DNA of 38,246 nt. Origin: Desulfobacterales bacterium. Lineage in GTDB: Bacteria > Desulfobacterota > Desulfobacteria > Desulfobacterales > UBA2174_A. Shown here in pieces: positions 28,086 to 35,486 of the stretch (its first letter is position 1; the number at the start of each line of letters is the position of its first letter). Below the pieces are notes generated by a model, which saw only the letters and a list, made by a program, of their open reading frames with translations, had not been told where the DNA came from and searched no databases. Location of the stretch: NCBI GenBank assembly GCA_025454075.1, contig JALOPD010000006.1, forward strand, positions 1-38,246, in the 5' to 3' direction. A program made the position numbers and the translations under genes.

Positions 28086-29027
28086 TTATGCGTAGCTCGC
28101 CACGCCGTTCGTCACCCGCGCCACGATCGCAGAGGCCTCGGAGCCGTCGTTGTAAAAGGCCCGGAAGGGCATGTCGACATCGAGCCCCTGGGGGCCGGTG
28201 ATCTCGGGCGTGGTCCACTCGTAGTAGAGCTCCTGGGCCTCCAGCTCGAAGATACTCGACGCCGAACCGGTCCAGGTGGCCTTGACCCCGCTCTCGGTCA
28301 GCGCAGCGCCCTTGGCGAGCAGCGTCGTGTCCTCGAAGAGCGTCCGCACCCGGCCGGATATCCCCACGATGCCCTCGGGGATGGAGCCCAGCACCCCGCC
28401 CGCGCCGATCGTGTACTGCGAGAGATCGAGGCCGAAATCGACGTTGAAGCCCACGAGCTTCGCGTTCGTGAGCGAGGAGCCGCCCTCGGTGACCGCCGCC
28501 TGGAAGTTCTGCAGCCGGGCGAGCGCCACCGCGGTCGGCGTGCAGAAGGCTGCGTTTTCGAAGCTGTGGTTCGCGCCGGCGACGTCGAGCGAAAGCACGA
28601 GCTCGCCGTCGCCCCCGGTTTCGATCGCAAACGATGCGATCTTGCAGCCCACGAACCGGCTGTACTTGTCCGTGGCGAGATCCGTGAACGGCACCTCGAG
28701 CGTGATCGATGGCATGGTGGCGCCGATCTTGAACTCGTGCACGTAAGGGCCCGCGCCGGTCGTCACGGGCGCCCCGAACATGGCCTTCAGCCAATAGGGC
28801 AGCGCCAGCGAGTCCACCGGGATTACGATCGGCCCGCGCACGCTCTTGTTGCCGGCGAAGGGCTGGGTGGGGCTGCGGTTCGCCGTGAGGGTCGCCGCCG
28901 CATTGATCGCCCGCTGCGCCTTCAGCCCGAAGCTGTTGACCTGGACCTGGAAGCCGGCGGCCGGGGCCGTGCCGAAAACAGATTCAAAGCCGATGTTGAC
29001 GGCGATGGTGCCTTTTTGCTGAGCCAT
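28086..29027 (-). CDS. major tail tube protein, 313 aa
   Basis: Beta-rich virion protein: MAQQKGTIAVNIGFESVFGT, PIVIPVDSLALPYWLKAMFG, VHEFKIGATMPSITLEVPFT, IASFAIETGGDGELVLSLDV, and a final FRAFYNDGSEASAIVARVTN. This is the pattern of phage tail tube proteins, and it directly precedes the chaperone genes and tape measure. The C-terminus may hold an extra domain, since 313 residues is longer than a minimal tube protein. Confidence 0.75.
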   Translation of the reverse strand: MAQQKGTIAVNIGFESVFGTAPAAGFQVQVNSFGLKAQRAINAAATLTANRSPTQPFAGNKSVRGPIVIPVDSLALPYWLKAMFGAPVTTGAGPYVHEFKIGATMPSITLEVPFTDLATDKYSRFVGCKIASFAIETGGDGELVLSLDVAGANHSFENAAFCTPTAVALARLQNFQAAVTEGGSSLTNAKLVGFNVDFGLDLSQYTIGAGGVLGSIPEGIVGISGRVRTLFEDTTLLAKGAALTESGVKATWTGSASSIFELEAQELYYEWTTPEITGPQGLDVDMPFRAFYNDGSEASAIVARVTNGVASYA

Positions 29028-29045
29028 GGCTCAAGTCCTCCTATT

Positions 29046-29522
29046 TTAGCCCAGCGGATCCATGCCGAGCGTAAGTTCTGTTTTGAAATCAAGGTCAATA
29101 TATGCGTAAACCTCCGGCAGCGCCCCGAGGGTGTCTGCCGATAGGCTGTAGCCCATGACGGTATTCGCCGGCAGGGACGCCTTGACGGCATCTATGACGA
29201 GCTGGGCCAGATCGAGCACCAGCTCCACGCCGGCCGGCTGGTCGAGGTTGCCGTAAGCCGTGCTTGCGAGCGCGTCCTTGTTGATGGCCAGGTCCACCGC
29301 TATCGAGTAGTTCTGCTCCCTGCGCTCCTGGTGTTTTTGGACGCCCGGGGTGTGCATGATCGCATACGGCATATCGGACGCCGACGGCAGCCCCGCTGAT
29401 GTGACATCCGCGAATACGTTCAGCTTCGTTCCGGCCCCGAACTGCGTGACGCACCAGGACTCGATCGCCGCGTTGCCGGCGATGGCGGTGACAAAGGTGT
29501 TGAAAAAGTCGTAGTTGTCCAT
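29046..29522 (-). CDS. tail terminator-like protein, 158 aa
   Basis: MDNYDFFNTFVTAIAGNAAI, FADVTSAGLPSASDMPYAIM, HERREQ-like charged centre and YAYIDLDFKTELTLG at the end. Small alpha/beta proteins in this place, just before the tube gene, are usually the tail terminator (lambda U-like), which stops tube growth and joins the head. Assigned by position and general pattern. Confidence 0.5.
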   Translation of the reverse strand: MDNYDFFNTFVTAIAGNAAIESWCVTQFGAGTKLNVFADVTSAGLPSASDMPYAIMHTPGVQKHQERREQNYSIAVDLAINKDALASTAYGNLDQPAGVELVLDLAQLVIDAVKASLPANTVMGYSLSADTLGALPEVYAYIDLDFKTELTLGMDPLG

Positions 29523-29909
29523 CTACGCCTTCGGCTTCCTGGATAGCCGTCCCTTGACTTTTTTTACCAGGCTGCCGGCCGTTTCGGTCGTCAGCCCGGC
29601 CGCCTCGATGGCGGTTTCGGCGGCCCAGGCAAGCGGAGTAGGCCGGGGGTTATCCCCGGCCTGGCCCGGGTCCGCGGCGGCGGCCTCATCGTCGGCCGTC
29701 TCCAGCCCCGCCGCCTGGATCTCCACGGCCTCGCCCGCGCCATTTACAGGCGCAGTGTCGGCGTCCTTTACCGTGACCTCGACCGCCTTGCCGAGCCGGA
29801 TCAGCTCGATGGCATCTTTTTCGGACAGGCCCACGGACTCGTCCAAGACCTCTCCCGCCATCACGATCCGGTTCAGCACGACGGTGTGCCGCGCGATCCT
29901 GATGCGCAT
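29523..29909 (-). CDS. hypothetical head-tail region protein, 128 aa
   Basis: The first 45 residues (MRIRIARHTVVLNRIVMAGE, then a SEKDAIELIRLGKAVEV motif) form a small domain common in phage head-tail proteins (the AxxLIxxGKA motif). The remainder is Ala/Glu/Asp-rich and likely disordered, ending basic (VKKVKGRLSRKPKA). Start choice: ATG 29909 or 29912 with AGGTGG upstream; GTG 29918 is also in frame. Confidence 0.5.
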   Translation of the reverse strand: MRIRIARHTVVLNRIVMAGEVLDESVGLSEKDAIELIRLGKAVEVTVKDADTAPVNGAGEAVEIQAAGLETADDEAAAADPGQAGDNPRPTPLAWAAETAIEAAGLTTETAGSLVKKVKGRLSRKPKA

Positions 29910-29918
29910 CATGGCCAC

Positions 29919-30377
29919 CTAGTAGGCCCCGCCGATCGCCGGGAGGTACTGCGGACCGCGGCGCAGCGCCCAGGCGGCGACCGGGATGCCCGATGTGTGC
30001 GTGCCGGTGAAGTTGAGCACCACGCGCGTGTAGCGCTTGCTGCCGCGGTACTCCGTCCAGTAAAACTGGCTATCCTCCGTCGGTGCGTCGATCAAGCCGA
30101 AGCATCCGGTGTTCGCCCCGGAAACCGCGTTGGTCAGCTTGGCGGCCGGGACCGCGGTGAAGCTCGAGTTGTCGTCCGACTCCTCGAGCTCGCACTCGAC
30201 CTTGACGGATCCCGAAAGCGTGTCTCCCGAGTCCCCCAGGTGCACGACGTGCACGACCTCCTTGAAGCCGCGGCCGTCGACGCTCGTGCAGTTGGTGTCC
30301 GGAGCGGCGCCGGACTTCACCACCGGAAGCAGGGTCGAGGAGAGGATGTCGTCCGATGCGTTGAAATCCTTGATCAT
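29919..30377 (-). CDS. capsid-associated protein, possibly decoration, 152 aa
   Basis: Directly downstream of the capsid gene. MIKDFNASDDILSSTLLPVV opens a beta-rich protein with VKVECELEESDDNSSFTAVP, KLTNAVSGANTGCFGLIDAP and TRVVLNFTGTHTSGIPVAAW. Length, composition and place resemble capsid cement or decoration proteins of HK97-fold phages. AGGAG precedes the ATG. Not assigned to a named family. Confidence 0.45.
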   Translation of the reverse strand: MIKDFNASDDILSSTLLPVVKSGAAPDTNCTSVDGRGFKEVVHVVHLGDSGDTLSGSVKVECELEESDDNSSFTAVPAAKLTNAVSGANTGCFGLIDAPTEDSQFYWTEYRGSKRYTRVVLNFTGTHTSGIPVAAWALRRGPQYLPAIGGAY

Positions 30378-30459
30378 GGCTTTTTCTCCTTGTGTGGCGG
30401 GCCGGGGCCCGTATGCTGCCCCGGCCCTATCGATTTGGACTTCGGCGTCCTATCGTTCG

Positions 30460-32331
30460 TTAGGTGGTCAGCGCGTCCTTCATGGCGGAGAAGGAGACCG
30501 CGTTCTTGACGGCGATGTCGACATCCTGCAGCGCGATCACACGCACCGTGCCCTGCAGGCCGCCGGTAATCGGGTCGACCATAATGTCGAGGGCACCCCA
30601 CTGGCCGATGACCAGGTCGGCGAAGTTGCCGAAGATGATCGCCGAGCAGACGTTGGAGGAGCCCTTGGTGAGCGTGCTCGGGACCTGGTTGCTGACGGCC
30701 GCCCGGTAGCCGATGACCCGGCCCATTCCGTCCGCACCGTCCGTCCAGACCGGGATCTCGCCGTAGGTGGCGTTGGTGAATACCGTGCGCAGCTTGCCGC
30801 GCACCTTGGCGTTGGTCAGGAATGCGAGCGCCCCGACGTCCGCGTTGTCGATGGCGACCTCGGACTCCAGGCCCACGATGTTCGCGTAGGTGGGGGCCTT
30901 GCCGTTGGTGCCGCCGACGACCGCCCCGATCCCGACCACGTTCAGGATCCCGCGCGGCTCGGGCGAGCTGCCGGAGCCGTTGATGGCCGCCCGGTCGATC
31001 TCGAGCGCCACGGTGGTGGCGAGCTCGTTTCGGACGTACATCTCGACGTCGAGGGAGCTCTGCAGCAGGAGCTTGCGGCTGATGTCGCTGTAGGCCCCGA
31101 CCGTTTTCGGCGTGAGCGCCACCTGACGGAAGGTCTGGGTGGACTCGGTCGTAATGTCGGTGGACTCGCCGACCCAGTAGGCCGTGGACCCCGCGAGCGC
31201 TCCGGGGATGGCGACGTCGCCCACCAGGCCGGTCAGCATGCGGGTGCCGAGCTGGGCGATCACCATCTTGTTGCGCAGCAGCGTGATGAAGTCGGCCGCC
31301 AGCAGGTTGGTGTCCACCAGGTGCCCGCCCTGGGCGTCCGTGGTGACGTTCAGGTCGCGCCGGAGCACGTCCATCGGGACGAACCCGCCGCGGGCGCTCT
31401 TGCCGAGCTGCTTGGCGACAGCGTCCGAGCACTCGAACTCGAACGCGGCGTGCTCGCGCCGGCCGGTGGAAAGCGCGTGCAGCAGGCGCACGAAGGAGAA
31501 CTGCCGCGCCTGGCGGTCCGAGAGCCCGATGTCCGGGGTGGTCTCGACCGGCTTGACCTTGCCGATCTTCTCCAGCACCTGCATGCGGAACTCGTCCACG
31601 GAGGCGCCGCGGTTGATCGCCTCGCCGGCGAAGTCGCGCAGGTTGAACTTCTCCCCGTAGGCCGTGATCTCGCGGATGCGGGTCTGCTCGGCCTGGCGGG
31701 CTTTCTCGGTGATGTCCTTGATCTTCGCGGCCTCGGCGGCCGGGTCGGGTTGAACGGTCTCTTTTTCCATGGGAATCTCCTTTTGATCGTATTTGATGAC
31801 AAGTGAGTGGTTGCGCTGCTGGTCGGAGGCCTCGCGGCCCACCCCCACCGTCACGTCGGCCGGAACGGAAACGAGGCTCACCTCGAACGGTTCCCAGTCC
31901 ATGATTCGGTAGGTCTCGACCCCTTCCTTTTCCTCGACCAGCACCGCGCGGTGCACGATGTAGCCCACCGAGACACTCTTGCGGATCCCGTCGATGACGT
32001 CCTGCCAGATCTCCTCGGCGCGCGCGCTCTTACCGAAACGCGCGATGGCCCGCCCCTTGCGGTCATCGCCGATCCAGACCTTTTCGAGGACACCGACCTG
32101 GTCGCGGGAATTGTGATCCATGAGAAGCGCGCCGCTCGCCTTCAGGCGCTTGACGCGCATGCTTCCGGGCTCGTGATCCAGTATCTCTACACCCCACCAT
32201 CGCTCGTAGGGCTCATCCGATGAAAACGACAGCTCCACCGTGCGGCCCTTCTCGTCTACCGCGGACCGGTCGATCTCCATCTGGCGGAACTGGTTTTTCT
32301 CAATCTGCTTGGTTTTGGTTTTTTGTGCCAT
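30460..32331 (-). CDS. prohead protease-major capsid fusion, HK97 type, 623 aa
   Basis: Residues about 10-170 form an HK97 (S78) prohead protease with LLMDHNSRDQVGVLEKVW (H73), IRKSVSVGY (S119/S121) and WEPFEVSLVSVPAD (E150). Residues about 190-280 are charged and helical (EAAKIKDITEKARQAEQTRI), the scaffold delta domain. The rest is the HK97-fold major capsid, with ATDA-like TTDAQGGHLVDTNLLAADFI, YSDISRKLLLQSSLDVEMYV and the C-terminal CDRAAG-type DVDIAVKNAVSFSAMKDALT. Cleavage near residue 280 would release mature capsid protein. ATG 32331 follows GGGA by seven bases; it overlaps the portal by 32 bases. Confidence 0.9.
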   Translation of the reverse strand: MAQKTKTKQIEKNQFRQMEIDRSAVDEKGRTVELSFSSDEPYERWWGVEILDHEPGSMRVKRLKASGALLMDHNSRDQVGVLEKVWIGDDRKGRAIARFGKSARAEEIWQDVIDGIRKSVSVGYIVHRAVLVEEKEGVETYRIMDWEPFEVSLVSVPADVTVGVGREASDQQRNHSLVIKYDQKEIPMEKETVQPDPAAEAAKIKDITEKARQAEQTRIREITAYGEKFNLRDFAGEAINRGASVDEFRMQVLEKIGKVKPVETTPDIGLSDRQARQFSFVRLLHALSTGRREHAAFEFECSDAVAKQLGKSARGGFVPMDVLRRDLNVTTDAQGGHLVDTNLLAADFITLLRNKMVIAQLGTRMLTGLVGDVAIPGALAGSTAYWVGESTDITTESTQTFRQVALTPKTVGAYSDISRKLLLQSSLDVEMYVRNELATTVALEIDRAAINGSGSSPEPRGILNVVGIGAVVGGTNGKAPTYANIVGLESEVAIDNADVGALAFLTNAKVRGKLRTVFTNATYGEIPVWTDGADGMGRVIGYRAAVSNQVPSTLTKGSSNVCSAIIFGNFADLVIGQWGALDIMVDPITGGLQGTVRVIALQDVDIAVKNAVSFSAMKDALTT

Positions 32332-33760
32332 CTTCACATCCCTTTCCTTTGCCTATCGAGCCGGACACGTCGATTTCGAGTCGCTCGGCGGCTTCTTTTT
32401 CGGCGTGCAGCTCGGTATAGACGTCGTCTATGTCAAGCCCGAGGTCGCCCGCGATCCGCGTGCGGGAGTTGACCCCCAAGCGCACCTCGCGCTCGCGCGC
32501 ATCGATGTCCTTTGACGGGTCGATCCAGCTCCAGCGCTTGGACTGCCAAACCGGCGCGTTCCAGCGCTCCAGATCGCGCATGGGCAGCGCGAGCTTTCCG
32601 GATGCGATCGCGTGCGGCAGCCAGGCCTCGAAAATCGGCTGCACGAGATGCTCGACCAGAAAGCCCTGCAGCATCATGTAAAACGTGCGCTCCTCGAGCA
32701 GCCCCTGCCGCCCGGAGCTGTAGCTCGTCTCGGTCAGGTCGTTTGCGAGCGAGATGTAGGAAATGTTCAGCCCAGAGGCGATCCCTTTCAGCGCGGACTT
32801 GCAGAAATCACCGAACGCCTGGTTGGGATGCGTAGGGTCGAAGGTCTTGAACTCGTAGCCGCTCGGAAGCTCCTGGAACTTGCCAGGCGATACCTCGTCG
32901 ATCAGGTTACCGGACGAATCCTTGTCGTCGTATGGATAGGCGCCCTCGGAGTTGCGCGTGAAAAAACCCATTTTCGCGGCGGAGACCCTGGCGGCCACGG
33001 CCTCGCTGTAGCGGTACTGGCCGAGCTGGTGCAGGTCCTTCAGCGCCGCGACCGTCCACGGGTAGCCGCGGGTCTGCTCCGCGCGCTCGGTGACGAAAAC
33101 GTGCAGGACCTCCGCGGCCGATACCCGCTGGCGCTTCTGCGCCGGCTGCAGCGGGTACTCGCTTCGGCCGGGGTGGTTCGTCAGGATGTGGTAGGCCACC
33201 GGCCCCTTCCACTCGTCAAGCTCGACCCCCATGACGATCCCGTTGGCGATGTCGTTGTAGTCGTGGTCGAGGTATTCTGGGTCGAGCAGCTGCACGGCAA
33301 AGGCGAAGTCGTTGCGGGCGAAGCCGGAGACCGTGCGGGCGATCATCTCGCCGTCCCGGGCGAGCCCTTTTATTCCCAGTGCGAGCAGGTCGGTAAAGGA
33401 CAGCTTTCGGGTCACGGTGCAGTTGGCCGGGCGGCACCAGGCGCTCCAGGCCGCCTCGATCTTCTGATTGGCGTTGTCGTCCGGCTTTCCGTCCGGGCGC
33501 TTGACCTTGCTCTGCAACCGTATTCCCTGGGGTCCGACAACGTTGCCGGCGAGCAGCTCAAGGAATCGGCGTCCGTAGCCGTTGTTTGCGCAAAGGTCGC
33601 GGCTGCGGGAGCGCAAAACCGTCAGCCCGGCGCGGATGTCGGCGTCGATGGCGTATGAAGATGTCACCCAATCCGCCAGCAGGCGCGACATGCGGGCGGC
33701 ATCGAACGCCCGCGCGGCGATCGGTTTGCGGCTGAACAAGCGCTTGATGGCGCTAATCAT
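32300..33760 (-). CDS. portal protein, lambda family, 486 aa
   Basis: Dodecameric channel at the capsid vertex. Shows the lambda-portal pattern: ADIRAGLTVLRSRSRDLCAN NGYGRR..., GNVVGPQGIRLQSK, IEAAWSAWCRPANCTV, FTDLLALGIKGLARDGEMIA, VLHVFVTERAEQTRG-like segment and ASGLNISYISLANDLTETSY. The end is charged (HAEKEAAERLEIDVS...). Overlaps the preceding gene by eight bases and the capsid gene at its 3-prime end. Confidence 0.9.
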   Translation of the reverse strand: MISAIKRLFSRKPIAARAFDAARMSRLLADWVTSSYAIDADIRAGLTVLRSRSRDLCANNGYGRRFLELLAGNVVGPQGIRLQSKVKRPDGKPDDNANQKIEAAWSAWCRPANCTVTRKLSFTDLLALGIKGLARDGEMIARTVSGFARNDFAFAVQLLDPEYLDHDYNDIANGIVMGVELDEWKGPVAYHILTNHPGRSEYPLQPAQKRQRVSAAEVLHVFVTERAEQTRGYPWTVAALKDLHQLGQYRYSEAVAARVSAAKMGFFTRNSEGAYPYDDKDSSGNLIDEVSPGKFQELPSGYEFKTFDPTHPNQAFGDFCKSALKGIASGLNISYISLANDLTETSYSSGRQGLLEERTFYMMLQGFLVEHLVQPIFEAWLPHAIASGKLALPMRDLERWNAPVWQSKRWSWIDPSKDIDAREREVRLGVNSRTRIAGDLGLDIDDVYTELHAEKEAAERLEIDVSGSIGKGKGCEDGTKNQNQAD

Positions 33761-34340
33761 TGCCGAACCTCACGAAGATGTTTTTGCCGGTCCCGAGCCC
33801 TTTCGCCACATTCTCTGCGGCCTGCTCCTGCTCGTATGCCTGCTTGTAGCGGCTGTACCACTCGAGCAGCCGCGCGATCGGCATCATGCCGACCACCTGG
33901 CCGCCGACGACCATCTGCTCCTGGTCTTTCGAGGCCCGCCCTTCGAGCTTGGCCTCCAGGGCGTCGAGCACTTTCTTGACGTGACTGCGGGCGTCGTAGC
34001 CCGACGAGGCGGCGGCGAAGTTGGCCAGGATCTCGATCGTGCCCGAGCCCACCATGTAGCGCTCAGTGGTCTTGGTGACGTAGGCTTGCCACCGGTAGAC
34101 GCCGGGGGAGTATCCGGCGGTTGTGGCGGCCGCGAGTGACACGAGGAAATCGTCGCCGGAGGGGGTTGACGTCAGCGCTATGCGCACGCCGGACTTGACC
34201 AGGCTGTAGGTGAGCGCCCACCCGGCCGAGGCCTTGGGGACTTCGCCGGTCGGGATGGAAAGGCCTGCGGCCTCGCGCTTCCACTGGATGAGGTCGCCGG
34301 CGGTGAATTTTTCGGGCTCGGTGGTGGCGTATTCAGTCAC
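33753..34340 (-). CDS. head-tail joining-type protein, 195 aa
   Basis: N-terminal half has a beta-rich segment (YSLVKSGVRIALTSTPSGDD, YSPGVYRWQAYVTK) and the C-terminal half is helical: VKKVLDALEAKLEGRASKDQ, then MMPIARLLEWYSRYKQAYEQ. This second half resembles gpW-like connector proteins, and the gene lies between terminase and portal, where gpW stands in lambda. GTG 34340 has GAGGG eight bases upstream. It starts only about 20 bases after a strong terminator-like hairpin. Confidence 0.6.
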   Translation of the reverse strand: MTEYATTEPEKFTAGDLIQWKREAAGLSIPTGEVPKASAGWALTYSLVKSGVRIALTSTPSGDDFLVSLAAATTAGYSPGVYRWQAYVTKTTERYMVGSGTIEILANFAAASSGYDARSHVKKVLDALEAKLEGRASKDQEQMVVGGQVVGMMPIARLLEWYSRYKQAYEQEQAAENVAKGLGTGKNIFVRFGND

Positions 34341-34361
34341 ATTTCCGCCCTCGGTAAAAAT

Positions 34362-34409
34362 AAAAACCGGGTTTTCTGCTGAGCACCTTCAGCATAAACC
34401 CGGTTTTTT
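34362..34409. terminator. strong bidirectional intrinsic terminator within head genes
   Basis: AAAAACCGGGTTT (34362-34374) pairs perfectly with AAACCCGGTTTTT (34396-34408); an inner TGCTGA/TCAGCA stem (34377-34382 / 34389-34394) closes a six-base loop. T-runs flank it in both directions. It lies between the HTH gene and the portal genes in one direction of transcription. Confidence 0.85.
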
Positions 34410-34431
34410 AAGAAAAACGGAAATGGGGTGG

Positions 34432-34478
34432 AAAACGACCGTTAAACGACACTTTCAGGACGAAAAACGGCCGTTAAA
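34432..34478. promoter_or_regulatory. paired palindromic repeats (AACGRCCGTT)
   Basis: AACGACCGTT (34434-34443) and AACGGCCGTT (34466-34475), each within AAAACGRCCGTTAAA, are 32 bp apart (three helical turns). The second is a perfect palindrome. A partial third copy (AAAAACGG) is at 34413-34420. They lie in the 150-base non-coding gap between the HTH gene and the portal genes and may be operators, perhaps for the HTH protein. Confidence 0.5.
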
Positions 34479-34490
34479 ATGCTTGACGGT

Positions 34491-34724
34491 CTATTCGGCG
34501 TCAGGGTCAACTCCCATTTTGCGGTTGTCGCAGGCCGTGAAGCGCCGTAGGAAATCGTCTATGTTGTCGGTGTGCGCCATCCAGCGCTTGTTGAAGGCGC
34601 GGGCGAGCATTCCGGCGTTGATCAACTCATAAAACAGGCTGTCTCCGACCCCCAGATAGTCGGTGATGGCCTTCTTGCCGACCAGAAGCCGCCCACGGTG
34701 GTTTCCGTTTTTGTGGTCTCCCAT
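34491..34724 (-). CDS. small helix-turn-helix protein, 77 aa
   Basis: RLLVGKKAITDYLGVGDSLF then YELINAGMLARAFNKRWMAH and NIDDFLRRF follow the layout of MerR/excisionase-type winged helices (helix-turn-helix, then a basic wing and a final anchoring residue). It lies in the late operon between the glycosyltransferase-like and portal genes, an odd place for a regulator. GAGG precedes ATG 34724. It could be a regulator of late genes, an excisionase, or a terminase-related DNA-binding protein. Confidence 0.6.
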   Translation of the reverse strand: MGDHKNGNHRGRLLVGKKAITDYLGVGDSLFYELINAGMLARAFNKRWMAHTDNIDDFLRRFTACDNRKMGVDPDAE

Positions 34725-34733
34725 GGCTGCGCC

Positions 34734-34802
34734 TCAGTCGGTTATGATGCACATCAGAATCGTCACCGCCAGGAATATCCCGATGAAAAGCGCGTCGCTC
34801 AT
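34734..34802 (-). CDS. tiny membrane peptide, 22 aa
   Basis: MSDALFIGIFLAVTILMCII then TD: a single hydrophobic helix. ATG 34802 overlaps the upstream stop as ATGA and has GGAGG eight bases before it, the strongest evidence that it is translated. Unknown function; single-helix phage peptides often modulate membrane processes. Confidence 0.55.
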   Translation of the reverse strand: MSDALFIGIFLAVTILMCIITD

Positions 34803-35401
34803 GGCAACCACCTCCCAAAAACCTCGACAAGCGGGCCGGACACCGCGCGGATCCGCGCCGCGTTCGGGCAATTTTCGAGCGCCGGCCGCCAGGCCCGCAG
34901 GTTGTCCTCAACGCTCGATTCGAGGCACGAGTGTGAATAGCCCGGCCGTTCGTACCAGTATTTTCGGCCGCCCTGGTAGCAGTCCATGCCGGCCAGGAGC
35001 ACCTGCTCGAACCCGGCCGCGCAGGCGAACCATACGGCCAGCGCCGACGAGAACCCACCGTTCCACCATGGCTCGTCGATCCGCACGTTTGTCCAGCGGT
35101 CGAACGGGCTGACCGTCCAGGTCGTCGGGCTCATCAGAAGCGCCGTCATAAGGCCCTCCTGCCCGGGGGTTGACGGGTCCTCGAGAAAACAGCAGACATC
35201 GGCCCGCATGTCCTCTGCGCCGGCGAGGTAGATCATGGCGTGCTGTTTGACGGAGATCAGGGCCGGGTCGCAGGCGTCCATGACGAGCTGAAAATCACGC
35301 TCGATCGAGGGACCCCCTCCCATGACGAGCGCCACCTGCGGCCCCCGCCGCTCGGCCCATCGCCTGACATCGTACATCCCCACTATGCGGTCGTCTATCA
35401 C
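34799..35401 (-). CDS. DUF115 / MptE-like Rossmann protein, 200 aa
   Basis: Contains QVALVMGGGPSIERDFQLVM (P-loop-like Gly-rich N-terminus), GGFSSALAVWFACAAGFEQV, LLAGMDCYQGGRKYW (conserved GxD), which match the DUF115 / 6-hydroxymethylpterin pyrophosphokinase MptE-like fold also found in motility accessory factor glycosyltransferases. In phages it may modify surface sugars or proteins. It lies in the head operon between terminase and portal, where lambda phages carry no gene of this kind. GTG 35401, with GGAGG eight bases upstream. Confidence 0.6.
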   Translation of the reverse strand: MIDDRIVGMYDVRRWAERRGPQVALVMGGGPSIERDFQLVMDACDPALISVKQHAMIYLAGAEDMRADVCCFLEDPSTPGQEGLMTALLMSPTTWTVSPFDRWTNVRIDEPWWNGGFSSALAVWFACAAGFEQVLLAGMDCYQGGRKYWYERPGYSHSCLESSVEDNLRAWRPALENCPNAARIRAVSGPLVEVFGRWLP

Positions 35402-35486
35402 GCTGACATCCTCCCACTGTTTTTTTAGGGCCTACGCGCCGCCACTCCACCGACCGGCGCACGCCGGACCACCCGACTCGGCCCAT

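Noticed and set aside
27975..29144. 389-codon plus-strand open frame opposite the tail tube gene
   Set aside because: Arg/His/Val-rich shadow of the tail tube gene on the other strand.
30109..31806. 565-codon plus-strand open frame opposite the capsid gene
   Set aside because: Antisense shadow of the protease-capsid gene; the repetitive Val/Asp/Arg/His-rich sequence has no protein character.
32612..33658. 348-codon plus-strand open frame opposite the portal gene
   Set aside because: Shadow frame created by GC-rich codons of the portal gene.
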